In this document: piece by piece, positions 54,003 to 62,938 of the stretch
Position numbering within the stretch: the stretch's first letter is position 1
How the letters are laid out: each line of letters opens with the position of its first letter
Source of the DNA: Collinsella sp.
GTDB taxonomy: Bacteria > Actinomycetota > Coriobacteriia > Coriobacteriales > Coriobacteriaceae
Length of the DNA: 64,000 bases
Assembly (NCBI GenBank): GCA_019414545.1
Contig: DXLV01000001.1
Span: 1-64,000, forward strand
Direction of reading: 5' to 3'
Translations under genes and position numbers: made by a program
Notes under the pieces: generated by a model
Seen by the model: only the letters and a program-made list of their open reading frames with translations
The model's database searches: none
Told to the model about the DNA's origin: nothing

Positions 54003-54593
54003 CTACAGCGCGCCGTCCAGCATAAGGTTCACCTTAAGCACGTTGACCGTGGGCTCGCCGAAGACGCCCAGGAATCGGCCCTTGGTGCACTGGGCGATGA
54101 TCTCGCGCACCTCGTCTTCGCTCTTGCCCGTGGCCTTGGCAAGGCGCGGGACCTGGTACTCGGCGGCATCCGGAGAGATCTCCGGGTCGAGGCCGGACCC
54201 CGAACACGTCACCAGGTCGACGGGCACAGCGTCCATATCGGCATCGGGGTTGGCGGCGCGAATCTTCTTCACGCGCGCATCCACAAGCTGCCGATACTTC
54301 TCACTCGCCGGGGACAGGTTGGACGGGGCACCATACGCCATGAGCTCGCCGTCTTCGCCTTCGACAATTGACACGTTCTGGATACGACCCCACATGTGGG
54401 CTTCGTCATCGAAGTTCTGGCCGATGAGCTCGGAACCCACAACCTTGCCGTCGACCGTAATAAGCGATCCGTTCGCCTGGTACGGAAACGCAAGCTGCGC
54501 GACGCCGGTCACGACGAGCGTATAGCCCAGGCCGCAGACAACGGTAAACAGCGCGAACACGCCCAGTGCGCGCGATGCAACACCTTTGAACAT
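54003..54593 (-). CDS. kdpC: Potassium-transporting ATPase KdpC subunit
   Basis: 196 residues: one N-terminal membrane helix (FALFTVVCGLGYTLVVTGV) and an extracytoplasmic domain with SELIGQNF, RVKKIRAANPDADMDAVPVD and the conserved TCSGSGLDPEISPDAA. KdpC stabilises the KdpA-KdpB complex. It is the last gene of kdpFABC, 12 bp after kdpB. Repeat D1 follows and its hairpin may end the transcript. Confidence 0.97.
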   Translation of the reverse strand: MFKGVASRALGVFALFTVVCGLGYTLVVTGVAQLAFPYQANGSLITVDGKVVGSELIGQNFDDEAHMWGRIQNVSIVEGEDGELMAYGAPSNLSPASEKYRQLVDARVKKIRAANPDADMDAVPVDLVTCSGSGLDPEISPDAAEYQVPRLAKATGKSEDEVREIIAQCTKGRFLGVFGEPTVNVLKVNLMLDGAL

Positions 54594-54605
54594 ACAAACC
54601 TCCGT

Positions 54606-56666
54606 CTACATCATGCCAATGCCGAACAAGGCCAGCAGCATGTCGATAATCTTGATGAATACGAACGGCGCCACGATACCGCCCAGACCCCACACCAGCA
54701 GGTTGTGGGTCAGCAGCTGGCCGGACGAAAGCTCGCGGTACTTCACGCCTTTCAGGGCGGCAGGAATCAGCGCGACGATGACCAACGCGTTGTAGATGAT
54801 GGCGGACAGCACGGCAGACAACGGGCTGGTGAGCCCCAGGATGTTGAGGGCGTCCAACCCGGGGTAGATTGGCGAGAATAGCGCCGGGATGATGGCGAAA
54901 TACTTGGCGACGTCGTTGGCGACCGAGAAGGTCGTGAGCGAGCCGCGGGTCATGAGCAGTTGCTTGCCGATACGCACGATATCGATGAGCTTGGTGGGGC
55001 TGGAGTCGAGGTCGACCATGTTGCCGGCCTCCTTGGCAGCCTGGGTTCCCGTGTTCATGGCCACGGCGACGTCGGCCTGGGCGAGCGCCGGTGCATCGTT
55101 GGTGCCATCGCCGGTCATGGCGACCAGGTGGCCCTCGCGCTGGAACGCGCGGATCTTCTCGAGCTTGCCCTCGGGGGTGGCCTCGGCCAGGAAGTCGTCC
55201 ACGCCCGCCTCGGCTGCGATGGCGGCCGCCGTGAGCGGGTTATCGCCCGTCACCATGATGGTCTTGATACCCATGCGGCGCAGGTCGGCGAACTTCTCCT
55301 TAACGCCGGACTTGATGATGTCCTTGAGGTACACAACGCCCAGCACGCGGCAGTTCTTGGTCACGACCAGCGGGGTGCCGCCAGCCTTGGCGATGCGCTC
55401 GACGACCTCGTCGCACTCCTGGGAGAACACGCCGCCGGCTGCCTCCACATAGGTGCGCACGGAATCGGCAGCGCCCTTGCGGATCTCATTGCCCTCGTAG
55501 TTCACGCCGGACATACGCGTTGCCGCGGTGAACGGGATGAACTCCATGCCCTTATCCTCGAGCGTGCGGCCGCGCAGACCGAACTGCTCCTTGGCGAGCA
55601 CGACGATGGAACGGCCCTCGGGGGTCTCGTCGGCCAGCGAGGAAAGCTGGGCGGCATCGGCCAGCTCCGCGGGATCGACGCCGTCGACCGGGATGAACTC
55701 GGCGGCTTGGCGGTTACCCAGGGTGATGGTGCCGGTCTTGTCGAGCATGAGGATGTCGACGTCGCCGGCGGCCTCGATGGCGCGGCCGGACATGGCCAGC
55801 ACGTTGGCCTCGTTCAGACGGCTCATGCCGGCGATGCCGATGGCGGACAGAAGGGCGCCGATGGTAGTGGGAGCCAGGCACACGAGCAGCGCCACGAGCG
55901 TGGTCACGGCCGTGGGGTTGACCATGTCGTTAAGACCGACCGAGAAGCAGGAGTAACAATACAGGGCCAGCGTGACCAGAATAAAGACGATGGAAAGGGC
56001 CACCAGGAAGATCTCCAGAGCGATCTCGTTAGGGGTCTTCTTGCGCGCGGCACCCTCGACCATCGCGATCATCTTGTCCAGGAAGCTCTGGCCGGGCTCA
56101 CTGGAGATCTTGACGATGATCCAGTCGGACAGCACCGTGGTACCGCCGGTAACGGCAGAGCGGTCGCCGCCGGCCTCGCGGACCACGGGGGCGGACTCGC
56201 CGGTGATGGCGGACTCGTCAACGGAGGCAGCGCCCTCGATGACGTCGCCGTCGCCGGGTATCTGCTCGCCGGCGCGTACGATCACCAGGTCGCCGCGCGT
56301 GAGCTCGGTACCGGGAACGACGGTGAAGTGCTCCTTGTCCTCAACGGACTCGATGCGATGGGCCTCGACATCCTTCTTGGCCGCACGCAGAGAATCAGCC
56401 TGAGCCTTACCGCGGCCCTCGGCAAGCGCCTCGGCGAAGTTCGAGAACAGGTCGGTGAGCCACAGGATGACCGCGATGGCGACCACATAGTAGGTGGGCA
56501 CACCCGCGTCCCGCACACCGAAGATGGAAGCGACGGCCAGGACGGAGGTCATGACGGCTGAAAGCCACACCAGGAACATGACCGGGTTTTGAATCTGGAC
56601 GCGAGGGTCCAGCTTGGCAAACGAGTCGCGGACCGCGCGGCCCATCATGTCTTTTTGCATAGTCAT
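54606..56666 (-). CDS. kdpB: Potassium-transporting ATPase KdpB subunit
   Basis: 686-residue P-type ATPase that powers high-affinity potassium uptake with KdpA. Actuator motif ITGESAPV, phosphorylation site [13 protein letters not shown], hinge [15 protein letters not shown], and normal length. The start at 56666 ([10 protein letters not shown]) has GGAGGG upstream. It lies 16 bp after kdpA. Confidence 0.97.
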   Translation of the reverse strand: MTMQKDMMGRAVRDSFAKLDPRVQIQNPVMFLVWLSAVMTSVLAVASIFGVRDAGVPTYYVVAIAVILWLTDLFSNFAEALAEGRGKAQADSLRAAKKDVEAHRIESVEDKEHFTVVPGTELTRGDLVIVRAGEQIPGDGDVIEGAASVDESAITGESAPVVREAGGDRSAVTGGTTVLSDWIIVKISSEPGQSFLDKMIAMVEGAARKKTPNEIALEIFLVALSIVFILVTLALYCYSCFSVGLNDMVNPTAVTTLVALLVCLAPTTIGALLSAIGIAGMSRLNEANVLAMSGRAIEAAGDVDILMLDKTGTITLGNRQAAEFIPVDGVDPAELADAAQLSSLADETPEGRSIVVLAKEQFGLRGRTLEDKGMEFIPFTAATRMSGVNYEGNEIRKGAADSVRTYVEAAGGVFSQECDEVVERIAKAGGTPLVVTKNCRVLGVVYLKDIIKSGVKEKFADLRRMGIKTIMVTGDNPLTAAAIAAEAGVDDFLAEATPEGKLEKIRAFQREGHLVAMTGDGTNDAPALAQADVAVAMNTGTQAAKEAGNMVDLDSSPTKLIDIVRIGKQLLMTRGSLTTFSVANDVAKYFAIIPALFSPIYPGLDALNILGLTSPLSAVLSAIIYNALVIVALIPAALKGVKYRELSSGQLLTHNLLVWGLGGIVAPFVFIKIIDMLLALFGIGMM

Positions 56667-56682
56667 AAATCTGCGCCCTCCT

Positions 56683-58506
56683 TTACGCAATCATCTGGAA
56701 GAACTCGGCAACGGGGCCAAGCGCCAGGGCCGGGAAGAAGCTCAGGGCACCGATCAGCAGAACGATGAACACGAGCAGGAATACGAACATGCCGTTGGTG
56801 GTAGACAGGGTACCGGCGCTCTCGGCGACCTTACCCTTCTTGGCCAGCGAGCCGGCGATAGCCAGCGTACCGATGATGGGCATGAAGCGGGCGAACAGCA
56901 TCTCGAGGCCGAGCATGACGTTGATCCAGGGAATGTTGCAGTTCATACCTGCAAACGCCGAGCCGTTGTTGCCGCCGCATGAGGTGAAGGCATACAGCAC
57001 CTCGGAGAAGCCGTGCGCGCCACCATTGTTGAGCTGGTCGGCAAGACCGGGCACCATGCAGGCGATGGCCGAGCACACCAGAATGGCAAACGGAGTTGCC
57101 AGGCACAGGACAACTGCCCAGCGCATCTCGCCCGGCTCGATCTTCTTGCCCAGGAACTCGGGCGTGCGGCCGACCATAAGGCCGGCGATGAACACTGTGA
57201 GGATGGCGAAGCCGATCATGCCGTACAGGCCGCAGCCCACGCCGCCGAAGACGACCTCGCCCAGAGCCATCTGGAGCATCTGGACAAAACCGCCCAGCGG
57301 GGTGTAGGAGTCGTGCATGGAGTTAACCGAGCCGTTGGAAGCGGCGGTGGTGTAAGCCGACCACGTGGAGGAGGTGGCGATACCGAAGCGGCTCTCCTTG
57401 CCCTCCATGTTGCCGCCGGCTTGGCCGTCGGTCATCTCGATATTGACCGCTCCGCCATCGGCCAGCTGCGGGGTGCCCGCATGCTCGTTGACGGCGATGA
57501 TGCCGGTGAAGACCACCAGCAGGATGAACATGGCGGCAAAGATGGCCTTGCCCTGCTTGGTGTTCTTGACGCCGATACCGAAGGTGAAGCAGCAGGCAGC
57601 CGGGATCAGCAGCAGGCTGGTCATCTCGATGATGTTGGTGAAGGCACTGGGGTTCTCATACGGATGGGCGGAGTTCACGCCGAAGAAGCCGCCGCCGTTG
57701 GTTCCGGACTGCTTGATGGCGACCTGAGGAGCCGCAGGACCCTGGGGCAGGAACTGCTCGGTGACCACGCGCGCGCCCTCGACAACCTTGCCGTCGACCT
57801 TGACCGTGTCGCCCTCGATCTGGGCGCCGTCGAGGACGCTCCAGCCGCCGTCTGCATTAGGCTGGACGGCGACGGGCTCTACGAGCTCAGCCTTCTGAGC
57901 CGGCTGGAAGTTGGAGATGACGCCACCGGCAGCCAGGCAGATGCCGAACACGAGGTTCAGCGGGATGAGCACATACAGGACGGTGCGGGTGAGGTCGACC
58001 CAGAAGGAACCCAAGCTCTGCTCCTTGACCTGACGGAAGCCGCGAATCAGCGCGAACATGACCGCGATACCGGTGCCAGCGGAAACGAAGTTCTGCACGG
58101 TGAGACCCATGAACTGCACAAGGTAGGACAGGGTGGTCTCGCCGGAGTAGGACTGCCAGTTGGTGTTGGTTATGAAGGAAGCAGCCGTATTGAACGACAG
58201 GTCCCATGGCACACCCGGCAGGTGCTGGGGATTGCCTGGCAAGAAGGACTGAAGCGCTTGAAGTGCCACAAGGACCACGAGGCCGATCCCCGAAAAGACC
58301 AGCACGCTCGCCAGGTAGCGCCTACACCCCATCTGCTCTGCCGCGTCGATGCGAAGCAGACGATAGACGCCACGCTCCACAGGAGCAATCACAGGCGACA
58401 GGAACGTATGCTCACCATCCATGATATGGGCCATGAACCGACCGAGCGGAACGGCCAGGACGACGAGCACGGCAAAGTACAAGATGTACTGAATCGCAGC
58501 GTCCAT
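56683..58506 (-). CDS. kdpA: Potassium-transporting ATPase KdpA subunit
   Basis: 607-residue channel-like membrane subunit that selects potassium. About ten hydrophobic helices, with the four selectivity loops visible in part: [30 protein letters not shown] and the region after [11 protein letters not shown]. The first helix is [20 protein letters not shown]. It begins three bases after the kdpF stop. Length is slightly above the usual 560 residues because of a periplasmic loop at about 200-250. Confidence 0.97.
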   Translation of the reverse strand: MDAAIQYILYFAVLVVLAVPLGRFMAHIMDGEHTFLSPVIAPVERGVYRLLRIDAAEQMGCRRYLASVLVFSGIGLVVLVALQALQSFLPGNPQHLPGVPWDLSFNTAASFITNTNWQSYSGETTLSYLVQFMGLTVQNFVSAGTGIAVMFALIRGFRQVKEQSLGSFWVDLTRTVLYVLIPLNLVFGICLAAGGVISNFQPAQKAELVEPVAVQPNADGGWSVLDGAQIEGDTVKVDGKVVEGARVVTEQFLPQGPAAPQVAIKQSGTNGGGFFGVNSAHPYENPSAFTNIIEMTSLLLIPAACCFTFGIGVKNTKQGKAIFAAMFILLVVFTGIIAVNEHAGTPQLADGGAVNIEMTDGQAGGNMEGKESRFGIATSSTWSAYTTAASNGSVNSMHDSYTPLGGFVQMLQMALGEVVFGGVGCGLYGMIGFAILTVFIAGLMVGRTPEFLGKKIEPGEMRWAVVLCLATPFAILVCSAIACMVPGLADQLNNGGAHGFSEVLYAFTSCGGNNGSAFAGMNCNIPWINVMLGLEMLFARFMPIIGTLAIAGSLAKKGKVAESAGTLSTTNGMFVFLLVFIVLLIGALSFFPALALGPVAEFFQMIA

Positions 58507-58509
58507 AGT

Positions 58510-58596
58510 TTACGAATCACTCCTCATCAGAATGTAGATGTAATAGATAAGGAGTCCAATGCAGACGACTCCGATAATGGGAACGAGGATGTCCAT
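58510..58596 (-). CDS. kdpF: KdpF small membrane subunit
   Basis: 28-residue single-helix peptide, MDILVPIIGVVCIGLLIYYI and a short polar end. KdpF stabilises the KdpABC complex. AAAGGGGCGGT precedes the ATG at 58596, and kdpA starts three bases after its stop. Size, composition and position are all as expected. Confidence 0.85.
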   Translation of the reverse strand: MDILVPIIGVVCIGLLIYYIYILMRSDS

Positions 58597-58708
58597 TACC
58601 GCCCCTTTCACGCGCGGTCCGATGTCTCGGACGCCTGCTCTCGCAAGCGTCTGGGGACAGTAAACGCTTCTAGGGATTAAAGAGGCGTGAGTGCTGGGGC
58701 TCACGACC

Positions 58709-58728
58709 TTAAGATGCCGTAAAGATGC
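58709..58728. promoter_or_regulatory. Candidate KdpE-binding direct repeat
   Basis: TTAAGATGC (58709-58717) and TAAAGATGC (58720-58728) are spaced 11 bp apart, the head-to-tail arrangement bound by OmpR-family dimers. The site lies midway between the divergent kdpFABC and kdpDE genes. Confidence 0.55.
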
Positions 58729-58839
58729 AGGTAGAAAGCACTATTGCGGCTGCAGTGCGCCTATACTCGACCTCGCGAGCATACAGTGGCGTCCTCGCCG
58801 CGTATGCACGCATGGACAACGCTTCAGAAAGGCTACGCT

Positions 58840-61575
58840 ATGCAGCGCGACGCATCGGACACTCGCGTCAATCCAGACCTCATCCTCAAGGCAATTGAGA
58901 AAGACGAGGTCGCCGATGACGCTCGAACCAGCCGGGGACACCTCAAGATTTTCTTTGGCTACGCTGCTGGCGCAGGCAAAACCTATGCGATGCTTCAAGC
59001 CGCCCACGCCGCCAAGCGGCGAGGTGTCGACGTCGTCGCGGGATACATCGAGCCGCACGAACGTCCGGCAACTGCCCATCTTGCACAAGGGCTTGAGAAC
59101 GTGCCCTGTAAACTCATCGAGCACAACGGCATTGCGCTCAGCGAGTTCGATCTAGATGCGGCTATCGAACGCGCCCCTCAGCTCATCCTTGTCGACGAGC
59201 TCGCCCATACGGATGCGCCGGGGTCTCGCCACGACAAACGCTATCAAGACGTCGAGGAGCTTCTACATGCGGGCATCGACGTCTATACGACCGTGAACGT
59301 TCAGCATATCGAGAGCCTAAACGACATGGTTGCATCCATCACCGGCGTTGTTGTGAGCGAACGAATCCCCGACCGTATCTTCGATGATGCCGACCAGGTC
59401 GAACTCGTCGACATAGAGCCCGAAGACCTACTTGAGCGCCTTCGCGCCGGCCTCGTCTACCGTCCCGCACAAGCCGACCGAGCGCAACAGCATTTTTTTA
59501 CCGTCGAGAACCTCACCGCACTCCGAGAAATCGCGCTGCGCCGTTGCGCCGATCGCACCGGCCACCTCACAGACGCCGCACGCGTGCTGGGAAACCGTGA
59601 CTACTACACCAGGGAGCGTATCTTAGTCTGTGTCTCACCGGCGCCGACCAATCCCCGCATCGTCCGTGCCGCCGCACGCATGGCGAAAGCGTTTCGCAGC
59701 GAGCTCGTCGCCCTGTTCGTAGAAAGCCCGCGCACGCAATCCATGAGCGATGATGAGCGCGCCAAGCTTGCAGACAATATCGCCCTAGCCGAGCAGCTCG
59801 GAGCACATATGGAAACCGTCTATGGCGACGACGTCGCGTTTCAGATCTCCGAGTTCGCGCGCCTGTCGGGTATTTCGAAGATCGTCATGGGGCGCACGGG
59901 CGAGCACAGCAGCGTCCGTCAGGCCCTCTTTGGCCGCAAATCTCTCGTAGAACAGCTCATAACATTCGCCCCGAACCTCGACATTTACATCATTCCAGAC
60001 CAGTCGACTCCGCCCTCCCGACCCAAAGGACGCCGCCATGCGCTCGCTCTGCAGCCGCCCAGCAGCCGAAACGTGCTTCGCACGCTGGCCCTCTCTCTTG
60101 TCGCCACGGCGATCGGCACGACTTTCCGCCATCTGGGATTTGCCGATTCCAGCATCATATCCCTCTATATCCTCACGGCCCTGCTGACCGCCGTCACCAC
60201 GACGGGGCGTATCTGCACGATCGTATCGAGCGTGCTCTCTGTAGTGCTTTACAACTTCTGCTTCGTCACGCCTCTGTTTTCGCTCGCCAGCTACGACCGA
60301 AGCTATCTGGTCACGTTCGGCATCATGTTCGCTACCGCTATGGTCGCCGGCGAGTTAACTGCGCGCATCGCCGACAATGCCCGTACCTCCGCCGAGAACG
60401 CATTCAAAACGCGCGTACTCCTCGAAACGAACCAGCTCTTACAGCAAGCCCATAGCGCGGAGGAGTGCGCCCGCGTCGCCATGAACCAACTCGTCAAACT
60501 GCTAAAACTCGACGTGGTCTTCTACCCCGCCGAACACGGCACGCTCGGCAAGGCGCTCTATGAGTCCGCTGGCACCGAAAACCGATCCGCGTCGCTGCTC
60601 ACCGACTACGAGCGCGCCGTTGCAACCTGGACCTTCACCAACAACAAGCGCGCGGGCGCAAGCACGCGGACCCTGCCTGAGGCGCGCTGTCTCTACCTCG
60701 CGGTTCGCACCGGCGACAAGGTATTCGGTGTCATCGGCATCGCCCTGGAGGGGCGCGAGACCGAAGCCTTCGAGCATTCGATCGTCCTATCTATCGTAGG
60801 TGAATGCGCCTTGGCGCTCGAAAGCGACCGAGCGGCGCAAGAGCGCGAAGAAGCTGCGGTCTTGGCGAAAAACGAGCAGCTGCGCGCCAACCTTTTGCGC
60901 TCCATCGGCCACGATTTGAGGACACCCCTCACGGCTATATCCGGATCTGCGGCAATCCTTCGAAAGAGCGACGAGAAGCTCAGCCTCGAACAACGCTGCG
61001 ATCTTGCCGATGCCATCTACGACGACTCCCTCTGGCTTATCGATACCGTGGAGAACCTCCTCGCCATCACACGCGTCGAGGATGGCACCATTTGCCTCAA
61101 CTTCACATCCGAGCTCATCGACGAGGTCATCGAGGCCGCCCTCAGCCATGTCGCCCAAGCATCGCATGGACGTACCGTCACCATCGAGCACACTGACGAC
61201 ATCCTGCTGGTACGCATCGACGTCCATCTCATCATGCAGGTGCTTACGAATCTCATCATGAACGCCTTCAAATACACGCCCGAGGACTCGACTGTCACCA
61301 TCAGCGCACGTCGCGAGGGTGCGTTCGTCGTGGTGGACGTCGCAGACGATGGGCCGGGTGTGGCAGACTGCGACAAGCCCCATATCTTTGAGCGCTTCTT
61401 TACCTCAGGCAATACGCGGCCCGTGGATTCGCGTCGAAGCATCGGCCTTGGGCTGTCGCTCTGCCGCTCCATCGTGGAGGCGCATGGCGGCGTCATCGAA
61501 GTTCGCGACAACCACCCCCATGGGGCCGTCTTCCGTTTTACCCTGCCCGCTGAGGAGATCGAGATTCATGAATAA
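58840..61575 (+). CDS. kdpD: Sensor histidine kinase KdpD
   Basis: 911-residue membrane sensor of potassium limitation. N-terminal KdpD domain with P-loop GYAAGAGKTYAML, then DELAHTDAPGSRHDKRYQDV. A USP-like domain follows (LVCVSPAPTNPRIVRAA). Four membrane helices lie at about 440-540, then a GAF-like region, then the kinase core with H-box SIGHDLRTPLTAI, N-box LIMNAFKYTP and G-box DDGPGV / GLGLSLCRSIVEAHGG. The start at 58840 (MQRDASDTR) has AGAAAGG upstream. It overlaps kdpE by 8 bases. It is transcribed away from kdpFABC rather than following kdpC, as is common elsewhere. Confidence 0.96.
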   Translation: MQRDASDTRVNPDLILKAIEKDEVADDARTSRGHLKIFFGYAAGAGKTYAMLQAAHAAKRRGVDVVAGYIEPHERPATAHLAQGLENVPCKLIEHNGIALSEFDLDAAIERAPQLILVDELAHTDAPGSRHDKRYQDVEELLHAGIDVYTTVNVQHIESLNDMVASITGVVVSERIPDRIFDDADQVELVDIEPEDLLERLRAGLVYRPAQADRAQQHFFTVENLTALREIALRRCADRTGHLTDAARVLGNRDYYTRERILVCVSPAPTNPRIVRAAARMAKAFRSELVALFVESPRTQSMSDDERAKLADNIALAEQLGAHMETVYGDDVAFQISEFARLSGISKIVMGRTGEHSSVRQALFGRKSLVEQLITFAPNLDIYIIPDQSTPPSRPKGRRHALALQPPSSRNVLRTLALSLVATAIGTTFRHLGFADSSIISLYILTALLTAVTTTGRICTIVSSVLSVVLYNFCFVTPLFSLASYDRSYLVTFGIMFATAMVAGELTARIADNARTSAENAFKTRVLLETNQLLQQAHSAEECARVAMNQLVKLLKLDVVFYPAEHGTLGKALYESAGTENRSASLLTDYERAVATWTFTNNKRAGASTRTLPEARCLYLAVRTGDKVFGVIGIALEGRETEAFEHSIVLSIVGECALALESDRAAQEREEAAVLAKNEQLRANLLRSIGHDLRTPLTAISGSAAILRKSDEKLSLEQRCDLADAIYDDSLWLIDTVENLLAITRVEDGTICLNFTSELIDEVIEAALSHVAQASHGRTVTIEHTDDILLVRIDVHLIMQVLTNLIMNAFKYTPEDSTVTISARREGAFVVVDVADDGPGVADCDKPHIFERFFTSGNTRPVDSRRSIGLGLSLCRSIVEAHGGVIEVRDNHPHGAVFRFTLPAEEIEIHE

Positions 61576-62272
61576 TGCCGCTAAGCCACGCATCCTCCTG
61601 GTCGAAGATGACCTGACCGTTCAAAACCTCGTTTCGACCGCGCTTAACCTCCACGGCTATGTCGTGAGCAAGGTTTGCAACGGCCAGGCCGCCATCATGG
61701 ATGCGGTGTCGCACGGCCCCAGCCTCATCATGCTCGACCTCGGCCTTCCCGACATTGACGGTATCGAGGTCATCACGAAGATCCGAAGCTGGTCGGCAGT
61801 CCCCATTATCGTCATTTCGGCGCGCACCGAAGATTCCGACAAGATTGCAGCGCTTGACGCAGGGGCAGACGACTACCTCACCAAGCCCTTTTCTGTGGAT
61901 GAGTTGCTCGCGCGCGTCCGCGCAAATTTGAGGCGCTCCTCGATGGCGTCGAGTGAGTCGACAGAAGCGAGCACGTTCGACAACGGTCCGCTGCATATCG
62001 ACTACGCCGCGGGATACGCGACGAAAGACGGACGCGAGCTCTCGCTCACCCCAACCGAGTACAAATTGCTCGTCCTTCTGGCGAAAAACGTCGACAAGGT
62101 GCTCACCCACACCTTCATCACCCGCGAGATATGGGGCACGAGCTGGGACAGCGATCTGGCGAGCCTGCGCGTGTTCATGCGCACCCTGCGCAAGAAGATC
62201 GAGGCAGACCCCTCTCACCCTAAGATGATTCAGACGCACATGGGTGTCGGGTACCGCATGCAGCGTCTCTAG
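61568..62272 (+). CDS. kdpE: Response regulator KdpE
   Basis: 234 residues: receiver domain with acidic pair D14/D15, phospho-acceptor Asp57 (LIMLDLGLPD) and Lys in YLTKPFSVDELLARVRA. An OmpR-type winged helix follows (LSLTPTEYKLLVLLAKNVDK, and TLRKKIEADPSHPKMIQTHM). Activated by KdpD, it should switch on kdpFABC; the 11-bp direct repeat at 58709-58728 is its likely target. ATG at 61568 inside the kdpD end (ATGAATAA). Confidence 0.95.
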   Translation: MNNAAKPRILLVEDDLTVQNLVSTALNLHGYVVSKVCNGQAAIMDAVSHGPSLIMLDLGLPDIDGIEVITKIRSWSAVPIIVISARTEDSDKIAALDAGADDYLTKPFSVDELLARVRANLRRSSMASSESTEASTFDNGPLHIDYAAGYATKDGRELSLTPTEYKLLVLLAKNVDKVLTHTFITREIWGTSWDSDLASLRVFMRTLRKKIEADPSHPKMIQTHMGVGYRMQRL

Positions 62273-62279
62273 CCCACCC

Positions 62280-62396
62280 CACAAAAAGTTGCGGTGGAAT
62301 ACGGAGTAGATAAGGCCTTTGACAGCCAAAACAGTCCGTATTTCACCGCAACTGATGGGCGGGATGGAGTTAGAGGCGCAGGTAGTTAGTCATGCC
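62280..62396. repeat. 117-bp repeat family D, copy 2 (end of kdpE)
   Basis: Same 117-bp length and orientation as 53866-53982. It starts eight bases after the kdpE stop. Together the two copies bracket the complete kdp locus. Confidence 0.9.
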
Positions 62397-62470
62397 TTCG
62401 ACGGCGAGCTTGGCGCCTGCCACGGCATGGACCACGGTGAGCGGGCCGTTGACCACATAGTTAGCGATAC
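62370..62470 (-). pseudogene. C-terminal gene remnant
   Basis: An open frame without a start codon reads GIANYVVNGPLTVVHAVAGA, then KLAVEGMTNYLRL and a stop inside repeat D2. An in-frame stop lies just upstream. The last residues resemble EGMTDYLS encoded at the same position in repeat D1, so a gene tail seems to have travelled with the repeat. The parent gene was not identified. Confidence 0.4.
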
Positions 62471-62517
62471 CCCAAAATCACTCTTCAACTCGCCGCGCTC
62501 GCCGTCAAATGTGCAAA

Positions 62518-62547
62518 GCGCCCCGCGAACGGATGCTCGCGGGGCGC
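62518..62547 (-). terminator. Terminator after the FeoB-associated gene
   Basis: Perfect 11-bp stem GCGCCCCGCGA / TCGCGGGGCGC, followed on the minus strand by TTTGCACATTT. Confidence 0.7.
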
Positions 62548-62562
62548 CTGGATGCCTGGACC

Positions 62563-62763
62563 TTATTTGATACCGCGGCCCAGGTCTTCGGCAATTTTGT
62601 CCACGCCCTTAAGTGCGGCGCACGTCTTTTTGTTGGAGCAATGCCCCGTGCAAACGCCACCCTGAGCGCAGTCGGCGCAGGTGCCCTTGCGGTAGATGCG
62701 CACGCACACGGCGACAAACGCAATACCGATAACAGCCAGTACAACAATATCGATAGGTGCCAT
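62563..62763 (-). CDS. FeoB-associated Cys-rich membrane protein
   Basis: 66 residues: an N-terminal membrane helix (IDIVVLAVIGIAFVAVCVRI) followed by a short cytoplasmic domain with clustered Cys (GTCADCAQGGVCTGHCSNKK). This matches the small Cys-rich proteins found next to feoB, thought to assist ferrous iron uptake. It lies 175 bp downstream of feoB on the same strand, separated by a terminator and repeat C2. An SD-like AGGAGG precedes the ATG. Confidence 0.85.
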   Translation of the reverse strand: MAPIDIVVLAVIGIAFVAVCVRIYRKGTCADCAQGGVCTGHCSNKKTCAALKGVDKIAEDLGRGIK

Positions 62764-62809
62764 AGCAAGCCTCCTCTAGTTAGCCACCACTTACTTTACC
62801 CCATTCTCC

Positions 62810-62852
62810 ACCTGCCAATAAGGGACAGGTTTATTTTGGTCGGTTTTATCTG
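62810..62852. repeat. Palindromic repeat family C, copy 2
   Basis: ACCTGCCAATAAGGGACAGG, then TTTATTTTGGTCGGTTTTAT. It aligns with the reverse complement of 30087-30130 (ACCTGCCAAAAGGGACAGG), but its inverted repeat has decayed. Confidence 0.65.
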
Positions 62853-62880
62853 CGGAAACGCCACATCTCCCCCACCAAAA

Positions 62881-62909
62881 AGCCCGAGTGTCGCTGGGAC
62901 ACCCGGGCT
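62881..62909 (-). terminator. Terminator of feoB
   Basis: Stem AGCCCGAGTGTC / GACACCCGGGCT (one mismatch), followed on the minus strand by TTTTTGGTGG, about 30 bp after the feoB stop. Confidence 0.8.
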
Positions 62910-62938
62910 CGTGGAAAGGGGCTAATCCTTATTCGGAC

